Origin: Pedobacter aquae
Lineage (GTDB): Bacteria; Bacteroidota; Bacteroidia; Sphingobacteriales; Sphingobacteriaceae
Direction of reading: 5' to 3'
NCBI RefSeq assembly: GCF_008195825.1
Contig: NZ_CP043329.1
Coordinates: 1,116,001-1,180,000 of the forward strand
DNA length: 64,000 bases
The translations under genes were made by a program, and so were the position numbers. Shown piece after piece: positions 9,603 through 17,691 of the stretch; within the stretch, counting starts at the first letter, position 1, and each line of letters begins with the position of its first letter. The notes beneath the pieces are model-generated. The model was not told the DNA's origin, did no database searches, and saw nothing but the letters and a program-made list of their open reading frames with translations.

Positions 9603-10658
9603 ATGATTACATTTTTTGAATCCGATTTAGAGCATATCTCTGTCCATAAAGTAGGAAATAAAGTACAAGACGAATATTTTACCCTTTCTGATAGCACCTT
9701 ACACATACAAGACGAGTTTCTAAGAAATTTATTGATGCAGTATTTCCTAAAACCTTTTGAAAAGGTAAATGAGGTTTACCGTTTTATGCATTCTAGCGAT
9801 TTAGCTTTAAATGAAATCTATCATTTTGCTAGTCAGATTTTTAAAGATACCACCAATTTTCATGAGCTTAGTCAGCAAATAACCCGTCATTTATACGATA
9901 TTTCAAACCATCCAAAAATAAAATCGGGCGAGGTTTATATCGCTTTGTTTCACGATGTACAAATAGAAGGAGAGCTTCATCAGGCTTTAGGCATCTTTAA
10001 ATCAGAAACCAAAGAAACTTACATGAAGGTTTACCCTGATGCTGGCGGCTTTGCTTTAACCTATGAACAAGAGGCTATCAACATCCAAAAACTAGATAAA
10101 GGTTGTTTAATTTTAAATACCGATAAAGAAGAAGGCTATAAAGTGGTGGTGATAGACCAAACCAACAAAACACAAGAAGCCGCAGTGTATTGGAAAGATG
10201 ATTTCCTGAAACTAAAAATCAGAAACGATAACTTTAACCAAACCAATAATTACCTAAGTTTATACAAGAACTTTGTTAACGAGAAAATAGACGAGCAATT
10301 TGAAGTATCAAAACCAGATAAGATTGATTTATTAAACAAATCCATCAAATACTTTAAAGAAAAAGAACAGTTTGATTTTAACGAGTTTTCTGAAGAAGTT
10401 ATTGGAAACGAAACCGCTGCAACATCATTTAAAGCAATGGTTCAGAATTTTGAGCAAGAGTTTGATACCCCTATAGGAGAGCGCTTTGATATTTCTACAC
10501 AAGCCGTAAAAAAGCAAAGTAGCGCCTATAAAACAGTTTTAAAATTGGATAAAAACTTCCATGTTTATATCCATGGCGATAGACAATTGATAGAAAATGG
10601 CTTTGATGATAGCAAAGGCATGAATTATTATAAAATTTATTATAAAGAAGAAAAATAG
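9603..10658 (+). CDS. nucleoid-associated protein (NdpA/YejK-like)
   Basis: A 351-residue soluble protein that matches the NA37/YejK nucleoid-associated family in layout: a conserved N-terminus, GEVYIALFHDVQIEGELHQALGIFKSE around residue 105, then a charged C-terminal half with NQTNNYLSLYKNFV. Family members bind DNA, but their role in Bacteroidota is not settled. The gene begins four bases after the deacetylase-like gene and is followed 15 bases on by the HipA-like kinase gene, so all four genes (to DUF3037) may be one operon. Confidence 0.8.
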   Translation: MITFFESDLEHISVHKVGNKVQDEYFTLSDSTLHIQDEFLRNLLMQYFLKPFEKVNEVYRFMHSSDLALNEIYHFASQIFKDTTNFHELSQQITRHLYDISNHPKIKSGEVYIALFHDVQIEGELHQALGIFKSETKETYMKVYPDAGGFALTYEQEAINIQKLDKGCLILNTDKEEGYKVVVIDQTNKTQEAAVYWKDDFLKLKIRNDNFNQTNNYLSLYKNFVNEKIDEQFEVSKPDKIDLLNKSIKYFKEKEQFDFNEFSEEVIGNETAATSFKAMVQNFEQEFDTPIGERFDISTQAVKKQSSAYKTVLKLDKNFHVYIHGDRQLIENGFDDSKGMNYYKIYYKEEK

Positions 10659-10673
10659 CTGATATTTAGCTTG

Positions 10674-11447
10674 ATGATGGAATTAAGGAAAGTAACGGTC
10701 ACCAGATATGTAACTCCTTTAAGAGAAGGCGGTTCTATGCCTGCTATTGCCGAAGCGGATGATGGTTTTCTTTATGTTTTAAAATTTAGAGGTGCTGGCC
10801 AAGGTACAAATGCTTTAATTGCCGAATTGATAGGAGGGGAACTAGCCCGTAAATTGGGTTTTAAAATACCAGAGCTTGTTTTTGCAGATTTAGATGAGGC
10901 TTTTGGTCGTACCGAGCCTGATGAAGAAATTCAGGATTTGCTAAAATTTAGTACCGGATTAAACCTAGCTTTACATTACCTGTCTGGTTCTATCACCTAC
11001 GACCCTGGCGTGTATCAGGTGGATCCTCTTTTGGCCTCAAAAATTGTTTGGTTAGATGCTTTCTTAATGAATATGGACCGTACCGCCAGAAATACCAATA
11101 TGCTATGGTGGCACAAAGAGCTTTGGTTAATAGACCATGGTGCTTCTTTATATTTTCATCATTCTTGGGATAATTGGCAAGAGCAAGCAAAAAAATCTTT
11201 TACGCTAATTAAAGACCATGTTTTATTAAAGCAAGCTACCAAGCTTGATGAAGCACATGCCATTTTTAAAGCACAAATTACCCCCAATATTTTAGAAGAA
11301 ATTGTACAGCTTATTCCTGATGATTGGTTAAATGGAACTTATTTTAACAATCCGGAAGAATACAGAAATGCTTATTTAGCCTTTTTAACTACTCGATTAA
11401 ATCATGCCGATAACTTTTTAGAAGCCGCCAAAAATGCAAGAGCGTAA
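10674..11447 (+). CDS. HipA-like kinase (HipA_2 family)
   Basis: A 257-residue protein of the HipA-related kinase fold. An N-terminal nucleotide-binding region (MPAIAEADDGFLYVLKFRGA, residues 20-40) is followed by the catalytic loop LDAFLMNMDRTARNTNMLWW (about 125-145), where HipA kinases have DxxxxNxDR, and the metal-binding segment LWLIDHGASLYF. Adjacent ATG codons at 10674 and 10677 and a TTG at 10671 are all possible starts. The stop overlaps the DUF3037 gene by 14 bases; these two families are habitually paired. Function (toxin, defence or regulation) is unproven. Confidence 0.8.
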   Translation: MMELRKVTVTRYVTPLREGGSMPAIAEADDGFLYVLKFRGAGQGTNALIAELIGGELARKLGFKIPELVFADLDEAFGRTEPDEEIQDLLKFSTGLNLALHYLSGSITYDPGVYQVDPLLASKIVWLDAFLMNMDRTARNTNMLWWHKELWLIDHGASLYFHHSWDNWQEQAKKSFTLIKDHVLLKQATKLDEAHAIFKAQITPNILEEIVQLIPDDWLNGTYFNNPEEYRNAYLAFLTTRLNHADNFLEAAKNARA

Positions 11448-11817
11448 TTTATATGAGTATGCGATTATTCGCCTTGTCCCTAAAGTAGAAAGAGAAGAAT
11501 TTCTAAATATTGGGGTGGTATTGTATTGCGCTAAAGCTAAATTCTTAAAAGCTGTTTTTTATATAGATGAAAACAGATTAAGAGCATTTCCATCAGCTGT
11601 AGAAATTGATGATTTAAAGCAACACCTGCATATATTTGATTGTATTTGTAAAGGCCAAAATTGCGATTCGCCCATTGCCCAGTTGGATTTACCCTCTCGT
11701 TTTAGATGGTTAACCGCCACCAGAAGCACTATTTTACAATGTTCTAAAGTACATCCGGGTTTAACCCAAAACCCTGAGGAAACTTTAAGTCAATTACTAG
11801 AGCAATTTGTGAAGTAA
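11434..11817 (+). CDS. DUF3037 family protein, partner of HipA-like kinase
   Basis: A 127-residue protein beginning MQERNLYEYAIIRLVPKVER and containing EEFLNIGVVLYC, the diagnostic N-terminal part of DUF3037. It overlaps the upstream HipA-like kinase gene by 14 bases, which implies coupled translation and a joint function. No catalytic motif is visible. By context it could be an antitoxin-like or specificity partner of the kinase, but that is inference. Confidence 0.8.
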   Translation: MQERNLYEYAIIRLVPKVEREEFLNIGVVLYCAKAKFLKAVFYIDENRLRAFPSAVEIDDLKQHLHIFDCICKGQNCDSPIAQLDLPSRFRWLTATRSTILQCSKVHPGLTQNPEETLSQLLEQFVK

Positions 11818-11837
11818 GTTTTATCTATTGTAGAACT

Positions 11838-12346
11838 CTAGATTTTGATAGTTAATATTAGATAAGTAGCTAAATAAACTAGGAAAGAGATATAATCAAT
11901 ATAGTTTATCTTCCTATTGTCAAAAACATCAACATTTGACCCTCTAGATGGTGCAACGAATTCTTGTTTTTGAATTTTAATATTCACAAATCTTAAAACT
12001 TGAAAAACGATCAATAAAATAAATACGTTTCTTAAACCTAAAGCAGCATTACTATTGCCCATTTCTAAGTTTGGATTATTTTTAATCCCTAAATAAAAGA
12101 GAAATTGTATTAAGCTTATCCCAAGCCAAATCAAATAACTTGATAAGTTTCTTAAGGATTTAAAGCTGAATAAATACAAAAAAAGATGGTTGAAAATATA
12201 TAATAAAATAACATTTTATTATTTGTATCAGTAGAATTTACATAGTTATAAAATACAAATACGATGATACTTATGAATACATATATAATAAATGTAAGCC
12301 TATCGTATTTATTTAAGTTTTCGAAATAAAAGAGCTTTTTATGCAT
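11838..12346 (-). pseudogene. small membrane protein gene, frameshifted in an A7 run
   Basis: Two overlapping minus-strand frames, 12346-12152 and 12179-11838, form one protein if one base is added to the A7 run at 12178-12184 (T7 on the coding strand). The joined product is about 168 residues: a short cytosolic start MHKKLFYFENLNKYDRL, two hydrophobic segments, then three more (SSYLIWLGISLIQFLFYLG, NVFILLIVFQVL, YISFLVYLATYLILTI). I recognise no family. The break is probably a missing base in the consensus; a real frameshift or programmed slip is possible. Confidence 0.55.
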
Positions 12347-12414
12347 TTACTTGGTTTAAATAGTTTAATCACGAACAAATGAAATGTTTTAATTTTAAAA
12401 TTCATTAAAAATAC

Positions 12415-13350
12415 CTATTCTATCTTTCCTTTTACATAGAGTGTTACCAAAGAAGCATGCTTAATGCCTAATGTATTTCCCGGCTCAATCTTTAGCATAT
12501 TGGCTAAATAAACATCCAAAATACCTTGGAAAACTTTTCTTTGAGCTTTTTCGGTATCCTCATCAAAAGTAGGGAAATCATACACCGTTAATTTACCCGA
12601 TGTTTCTACAATAACCCTAAAGGCAAAATTAAATTCTTTATAAGCTTTGCTGATGTTTACCTCGTATTCTGGATATAAATAAGCATAAGATTTACTTTGC
12701 GATAAAGCTTTATCAAACGTACTGGTTTTCTCTACGCTAATATTTTTACTGATGGCTGTAAACTTCACAGGGTTACGGGCTGCAAATAAATAATTAGAAT
12801 CTAGCGGATGTAAATTTGCCTGTTTAGCCCTCTCGGTAACAAATAAAGTATCTTGTTTACTTGGTTTTCTTAGTTCTGCAACTGTAGTTTTAAGCTTGTT
12901 TTTGATATAATTATCTGCATAAAAAGTCATGTAAACATTAGAGCGTACATCGTTTTTAACACGTAAACTTTGTACTTCTAAACGCTGCAAAACAATACTG
13001 TCTTTTGCTAAAGAAATTACACTAAACCATTCTTTAGCGAAATTATAATAGCTTTTATGATCGTGGTGGAGGTAAAAACCAACCATTTTATTCATGGTAG
13101 GACTAAAAACATCTACAGAATCTTGAGCTTGGAAAGCTAAAGTCCATTCGGGTTCTTGCTGAAAGCCTATCTCATTAAAAGATAATCCGTTTTTAAATTC
13201 CCTTCTCACTTCATGGAAAACTATCCCTTTTAAGTCTTCAAAAGTAAGTTCAGAGTTATTAACCGTATTTTTATCAGATGAAGAGCAAGCCGTAAGCCAT
13301 ACACAAAAAACGATAAGTAAATAGGAGAGCACTTTAATTTTTGATGTCAT
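12415..13350 (-). CDS. lipoprotein of unknown function
   Basis: A 311-residue protein with a lipoprotein signal peptide ending in the lipobox LTAC at about residues 19-22, so it is probably anchored in the inner or outer membrane. The mature part is mixed alpha/beta with no motif I recognise; a segment near residues 225-290 (EVNISKAYKEFNFAFRVIVE onward) looks like a beta-rich domain. On the minus strand a TATTTTTG box (13375-13368) sits upstream of the ATG and may be its promoter -7 element. It marks the left border of the accessory island. Confidence 0.75.
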   Translation of the reverse strand: MTSKIKVLSYLLIVFCVWLTACSSSDKNTVNNSELTFEDLKGIVFHEVRREFKNGLSFNEIGFQQEPEWTLAFQAQDSVDVFSPTMNKMVGFYLHHDHKSYYNFAKEWFSVISLAKDSIVLQRLEVQSLRVKNDVRSNVYMTFYADNYIKNKLKTTVAELRKPSKQDTLFVTERAKQANLHPLDSNYLFAARNPVKFTAISKNISVEKTSTFDKALSQSKSYAYLYPEYEVNISKAYKEFNFAFRVIVETSGKLTVYDFPTFDEDTEKAQRKVFQGILDVYLANMLKIEPGNTLGIKHASLVTLYVKGKIE

Positions 13351-13367
13351 ATAAATTTTTGGAAACG

Positions 13368-13375
13368 CAAAAATA
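13368..13375 (-). promoter_or_regulatory. candidate -7 box for the lipoprotein gene
   Basis: TATTTTTG on the minus strand fits the Bacteroidota TAnnTTTG -7 consensus and lies 18 bases before the ATG. No good TTTG -33 box was found at the expected distance. Confidence 0.4.
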
Positions 13376-13475
13376 AGATGTTTTTGTATTGGTGGTGAGT
13401 TTTATTGATTGATTTTTGATGGATTGAGTTTTGATTGATTTTTTAATTTTGAATTTTACCTTTTGAATTTTCCTT

Positions 13476-13506
13476 GTCATTGCGATGAGGAACGAAGAAG
13501 CAATCT
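13476..13506. repeat. dispersed repeat, type A copy 1
   Basis: The 31-base unit starting gtcattgcgatgagg and ending gaagcaatct has short complementary ends (attgc/gcaat). Related copies occur at 62651-62686, 62794-62825 and 63934-63964, always amid attgattga-rich spacer sequence. Confidence 0.7.
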
Positions 13507-13644
13507 ATTTTTAATTATTGATTGAATTTTGATGGATTGAATGATTGATTAAGCTTTCCGCCTTCTGCTTTTTTGATTGATTTTTTAATTTTGAATTTTA
13601 CCTTTTGAATTTCCCTCTGAATTTTTCCTTTTGAATTTTTAATC

Positions 13645-13724
13645 AACCACAGAGTACGCAGAGGACACAAAGCTGGGTGGAGACTTATAAAAGCTCTCTG
13701 TGAACTTTGAGCCCTCCGTGGTTA
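13645..13724. repeat. dispersed repeat, type B copy 1 (aaccacagag family)
   Basis: An 80-base stretch begins aaccacagagtacgcagagg and ends in ccctccgtggtt, so its ends are complementary. A related copy starts at 63872, in the same company of type A repeats and attgattga-rich spacer. Confidence 0.65.
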
Positions 13725-13834
13725 AAATAATTATAAGCTTCTAGTATGCAGAGTCGGTAAAATAAAAGAAGAAAATCAATTTCTGTATGATGATTTGGAG
13801 CTTTTTGTATTAAGCTTTATACACTAAAACGCCT

Positions 13835-13990
13835 TCGGCTTTACACCTTCTCCGTATCATGTTCGAGACTTGTTCGAGAAATAGCCCCATTTTTCCGAAT
13901 GTGTCTGGGAGAAGCTCAGGAGAAGCCTCGAAGGAAGTATGGAGAAAACGTGGATAAAAGGTGGGGTATAGGTGGGCTATACGTGGACTT
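13835..13990. repeat. structured intergenic stretch with 11-bp periodic repeats
   Basis: The stretch 13351-14294 carries no gene I can support. Within it, 13835-13990 contains complementary pieces (ttctccgta near 13849 and tatggagaa near 13939), a doubled ttcgag(a), and after 13948 a run of about four 11-base units built on cgtggA/ggtgggg cores. A similar 11-base tandem repeat occurs at 44305-44337. Confidence 0.45.
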
Positions 13991-14339
13991 GTGTTAATAA
14001 ATTTTCTTGATGATATAGATTGCTATAGAAAAGGTTAAACAAACATAGTGAATATAGTAGGTAATTAAAACAAAAATAGCTGAAAGAGGAATAATTATTA
14101 CATAAACAAGATTTGTCTTTAATTTTTGACTTTCAATAAATATTTACTTACTTAGAATTAAAATCTAAATATGAAAATACCTGTGAATTTGGATGTAAAT
14201 TATATTTTATATAAAGATTATAATAACATGATGAGTTGCACATATACCACTGTTTTATGTTGTATTTGTGCAACTTTATTGGACATATATACTAGTTAGC
14301 AGTAATTATAAACAACGACACAACGTAAAATCAAACATT

Positions 14340-14639
14340 ATGGAGACAACAGAAAACGAACAACAAAAGCAACCAGAGCAAAACATCAGACTAGAAAGAA
14401 TTTTTGGTATCATTTTATTGATACCACCAATTATTGGTGTTCTACTTTTTTGTTTAAACCTACTATCAAATGACTTAGGTGAAATTGTAGAAATGAGTAA
14501 TCTTAGTTCTGAATGGACAGGATATATGAACTACTCAAGCGAAGGTGGTGGCGGTGGTTATACATCGGCTGCACCTATTTACCTTGGACTTATGGCAATT
14601 GCGGGAGCATTACTACTTAAAGGAACAGACAAAAAGTAA
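14340..14639 (+). CDS. small membrane protein in cassette 1
   Basis: From the ATG at 14340 the product has 99 residues: a polar, Gln/Glu-rich start (METTENEQQKQPEQNIRLER), a hydrophobic helix (IFGIILLIPPIIGVLLFCLNLL), a Gly-rich loop (EGGGGGYTSAAP) and a second helix (IYLGLMAIAGALLLKG). An in-frame ATG further up at 14268 would put the start outside the cassette border and inside non-coding sequence, so I prefer 14340. No family recognised. It stands six bases before the HEPN gene and may be its membrane partner. Confidence 0.65.
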   Translation: METTENEQQKQPEQNIRLERIFGIILLIPPIIGVLLFCLNLLSNDLGEIVEMSNLSSEWTGYMNYSSEGGGGGYTSAAPIYLGLMAIAGALLLKGTDKK

Positions 14640-14645
14640 GCATAA

Positions 14646-15401
14646 ATGAGAATTTATAACGTAGAACTTTTAGTTTCAGGACCTGTTACAGTTAGACGAC
14701 AAATTAATTTTAATACCGACAAAGAACTTGATTTTGGTAATGTTTTTCGTAGCGACATTTCTATAAAAAAACACCAACAAGGGTTTGTAATATCTTCAAC
14801 TGTTTATACAGCAGACCAAGACAGAGCCTATAAAGTTGCTTTGCTTTTCATTGGAAAAATGCTTGACATTTTATCACTTAAAACAAAGTCGACACTAAAT
14901 GTAAGTTTGAATGAGTATAGACAAATTGCAGACAGAAATATAGTTCGGGCAGTAATTGACGAAGAGGAGTTCAGATTTTGCTTTGACCTTGCAAGACAAC
15001 TCAACTTAAATGAAAATAAACTTCTAAGAGCATTTAGTTGGTATAGAAAAGGACTCTACACAGAAGACCCATTTGATAAGTTTTTAGCATTTTGGAATTC
15101 TATAAGTGTTGTCGCAGACGGTTATTGCAATGACAACGAAAGAACGAGACAAGGAATAATAAATAAGATTTGGGACTGCTTTGTTACACTATGGGGCGAC
15201 TGTGCAAATTGGGAGTATATCAACGGTAACGACAGGTGGGTAAACGACAATAACGAAATACGCAATAAAATTGCACACGGTGGCGTAACAGTTGACATTC
15301 AATATGTAGAAAATGTAATTAATCAACTTGAAACAGTTCAGAACGTTGCATACAAATTCTTGACACAATGGGCAGACAGACTTGGCAGACGAATAGAATA
15401 A
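14646..15401 (+). CDS. HEPN-domain protein (Apea-like) in cassette 1
   Basis: A 251-residue protein whose C-terminal third looks like a HEPN domain of the Apea-like type: a helix with FLAFWNSISVVADGYC near residue 150, then EIRNKIAHGG with the Rx4H motif (R206, H211), then a closing helix (VENVINQLETVQNVAYKFL). HEPN domains with this motif are often RNases in toxin-antitoxin and phage-defence systems, though some are non-catalytic. The N-terminal 130 residues are unassigned. Codon use favours GAC for Asp more than the surrounding core genes, which suggests transfer. The stop is inside the module's right inverted repeat. Confidence 0.7.
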   Translation: MRIYNVELLVSGPVTVRRQINFNTDKELDFGNVFRSDISIKKHQQGFVISSTVYTADQDRAYKVALLFIGKMLDILSLKTKSTLNVSLNEYRQIADRNIVRAVIDEEEFRFCFDLARQLNLNENKLLRAFSWYRKGLYTEDPFDKFLAFWNSISVVADGYCNDNERTRQGIINKIWDCFVTLWGDCANWEYINGNDRWVNDNNEIRNKIAHGGVTVDIQYVENVINQLETVQNVAYKFLTQWADRLGRRIE

Positions 15402-15421
15402 CTACTGCTAACAGGCGTAAC

Positions 15422-17216
15422 TGTTGCACAACTCACAAAATAGTTATATAAAATCATTTTATTAATTAAAGAAGCGTTATTTAAAGCTGATATAAGCGAG
15501 GCACATTTTTTTTGTTGTTTTATTGTTTGTAAAAAAAGCGAGTCTCTAAAAGGCTTATTTTAGTTCAGCTATAAAGGGATTAAGAAATTAAGTTTGGTAT
15601 GCTGATTTAGCTTTAATACATCCACACTTAGGGTGTGATATTTAATTTTAGGACGAGAAAATTTCATTAATTTTTTCAGATTATAAGCCATAGCACTCAT
15701 TAAGACGTGTTTATTAGCGCTGATCATCCCTCTGGTGTTTAGCCGCTTCAAATTCATGAAGTTTATTAAAGTACCTAGTACAGGTTCTACCGTTCTACTC
15801 CTTATTTTACTGATAGCTTTTGCGTATAGAGGATTAGCTTTCAGTTTTTGGTGCATACGGTCGTAATAGGGTTTGTCAATACTATCCTCAATCTTTTTGA
15901 ATTTTGTAGCAGCCCCACAACAAGTGATTCTTAATGGGCAATCTTTGCAATCTGTTTCACTGCTTCTATAGCTTTTCTTTTGATAACCTTTACTATCAGT
16001 TTTTATTCCTTTGAAGGCTAATACGGCAAAATTTCCATTCTTCTTTTTACATTCATATTGGTTGAGTAGTTGATTGTATTCAAAGCCGTCTCTTTCGGCT
16101 TTATATTGACCAAAATTAGGGATGTAAGCATCAATATGATGGGCTTCACAGAAGGCGAGAGCCTCACCACTGCTATAACCAGCATCAGCGGTTATCTGAT
16201 CAACAGGAATGTGATGTATGCTTAGGTTTTGTATAGTTTGCGATAAGATGTCTGCAAGGTTTTGGCTGTCTTTATTACCAGCGCTACTAGCACAAGCGGC
16301 AGTGATAACATGGTGAGCATCATCCACGGCAAGTTGTCCTGCATAATTGAGCTGTCTCGCTTTTCCTGGTTTGGTACTTATTTTAGCATCTGGATCAGTA
16401 GGAGAGTAATGGGTATGGTTACTGAGGTATTTAGGTCGAATGATATTTCCGTTTTCATCGACTTGTTTAGGATTATCCACATGTCCAGGCATTCCCTTGT
16501 ATTCTTTCTCTTTCCAAGCATGGTGTCGCTCTACAGCCTTTTTGATACTAGCTTTAACTTTATATTCAGAGCCTTCGTTCAGCTCGTTTGCATATTGTTC
16601 TACATCGTCAATAATTTCTTTTTCTACTAAGCTATCCATACTAGCATTAGCTTTGATATAAGCACTATCTATAGCTTGACGCTTACCTCTGACCATTCCT
16701 TTTGCTATACAAAGGCTAAGTACTTTTTGAAATAATGATAGAAATACATCTTCCCCATAGAGCTGTCTTGTTCTAGAGATGGTAGAATGCCAAGGCAAAG
16801 CCTCATCTAAATCGTACTTTAAATACCATCTTACATCTAAACAATTAGCGCAGAAAGCAATAAGCTGCCTATCAGAATTGATATTATTGAGATATCCTAC
16901 CAAACAAATCTTGAAGAAAACAAGCGGATCAATACTTTCTTGTCCTTCTTTACCATAGTAAGATAATGTTTCTTTATAGAGAAAATTTAAATCAAGAGTT
17001 TGTTCAAGCTTACGATAGAAATTATCAGCAGGAACCAAATCATTGATGTTAACTTGATAGATGATTTTAGGTTGAATATGTTTACGCCCTTGCATGAGTA
17101 AATATAGTAAAAATATCATTAAATAACTGATAAACAGGTTGTTAAATAGGATTTTTCTTATTGTATTTATTGATGTAGGTATGGTATATTTGGATGGTAT
17201 AGGAAGTTGTGCAACA
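15422..17216 (-). mobile_element. IS1182-family insertion sequence, complete
   Basis: A 12-base inverted repeat, tgttgcacaact at 15422-15433 and agttgtgcaaca at 17205-17216, flanks one intact transposase gene. About 1.8 kb long. A possible ACAG duplication lies a few bases outside (15411-15414 and 17219-17222), which would make the ends slightly longer than the matched 12 bases. The element splits the hairpin site that should follow cassette 1. Confidence 0.75.
15569..17095 (-). CDS. IS1182-family transposase, full length
   Basis: From the ATG at 17095 the product has 508 residues, starting MQGRKHIQPKIIYQVNINDL. The frame is open further up to 17236, but that part is not typical of the family. 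DDE transposase signs: first Asp in GKRQAIDSAYIKANASMD, second in ITADAGYSSGEALAFCEAHH, and a Glu in RSRTVEPVLGTLIN near the C-terminus. A Cys cluster (DCKDCPLRITCCG) precedes it. No stop or shift interrupts the frame, so the enzyme may be active. Confidence 0.9.
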   Translation of the reverse strand: MQGRKHIQPKIIYQVNINDLVPADNFYRKLEQTLDLNFLYKETLSYYGKEGQESIDPLVFFKICLVGYLNNINSDRQLIAFCANCLDVRWYLKYDLDEALPWHSTISRTRQLYGEDVFLSLFQKVLSLCIAKGMVRGKRQAIDSAYIKANASMDSLVEKEIIDDVEQYANELNEGSEYKVKASIKKAVERHHAWKEKEYKGMPGHVDNPKQVDENGNIIRPKYLSNHTHYSPTDPDAKISTKPGKARQLNYAGQLAVDDAHHVITAACASSAGNKDSQNLADILSQTIQNLSIHHIPVDQITADAGYSSGEALAFCEAHHIDAYIPNFGQYKAERDGFEYNQLLNQYECKKKNGNFAVLAFKGIKTDSKGYQKKSYRSSETDCKDCPLRITCCGAATKFKKIEDSIDKPYYDRMHQKLKANPLYAKAISKIRSRTVEPVLGTLINFMNLKRLNTRGMISANKHVLMSAMAYNLKKLMKFSRPKIKYHTLSVDVLKLNQHTKLNFLIPL

Positions 17217-17222
17217 AGCACA

Positions 17223-17353
17223 GCCGTTTGCCGCAATGGGGGCTGATGTGGTTAAATCAAGTGCAGTGCTTCTATCAACATTTGTGCTTGGTTGACAGTG
17301 AAGTGCTCCGAAATCCCCCACTGCGGCAAGCGGCAAAACGTTATAGCCAATGG
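17223..17353. repeat. attC-like hairpin between cassette 1 and cassette 2
   Basis: Arms at 17223-17242 and 17315-17334 are complementary at 18 of 20 bases, the two exceptions being compatible with G-U pairs. The distal arm is followed by aaaac and then G|TTATAGCCAATGG, which opens cassette 2. The left companion core (ending ACTGCTAAC) is at 15398-15412, now separated by the IS1182 element. Confidence 0.6.
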
Positions 17354-17691
17354 TAGGACGACCGTTCCAAAGACAACAAACCGACCAAAATTTAAACATT
17401 AAAAAAAGACAAACCATTTTGACAGGTGACCAAAAACAATCAGACCATATTACAAAAAGTCAGCATTTAAACCGACACGCTGACCAACACTATATTTTTT
17501 ATTTTTTCCCCAACGCACAAAAAAAAATGAAATTGTGCCAACGCACAATTGGCACATTTGCAAGCCGCACAAGCCGACACACAAACCCAAGCTTGCAAAA
17601 GAGCCAATTCTCCCACCCACCACAGCATGACAATGACCGCCTTAAGGATGAAAAATCGTATCTTAACCGACTGAAAATTGAATTGAATTAG

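Larger units (their letters stand above)
14295..15412 (+). mobile_element. cassette-like module 1, bounded by 15-bp inverted repeats
   Basis: GTTAGCAGTAATTAT at 14295-14309 and ATAACTACTGCTAAC at 15398-15412 are inverted copies matching at 14 of 15 bases. They enclose two genes (membrane protein and HEPN protein), and the right repeat overlaps the HEPN stop codon. The right repeat would be followed by a long hairpin (now at 17223-17334) if the IS1182 insertion were removed. This is the arrangement of an integron cassette (first bases of the cassette pairing with the inverse core of its own attC), although the pairing here is longer than the usual seven bases. The cassette reading is inference. 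Confidence 0.5.

Noticed and set aside
14233..14275. Hairpin agttgcaca/tgtgcaact before cassette 1, resembling the IS1182 end
   Set aside because: Only nine bases agree with the IS end and no transposase remains are nearby; could be an old IS end or part of a preceding recombination site, but cannot be decided.
17350..17691. Open frame of 113 codons before the phosphoesterase gene
   Set aside because: Product is Gln/His/Lys-rich without structure, begins within the cassette end repeat and shows no family resemblance; more likely non-coding cassette leader.
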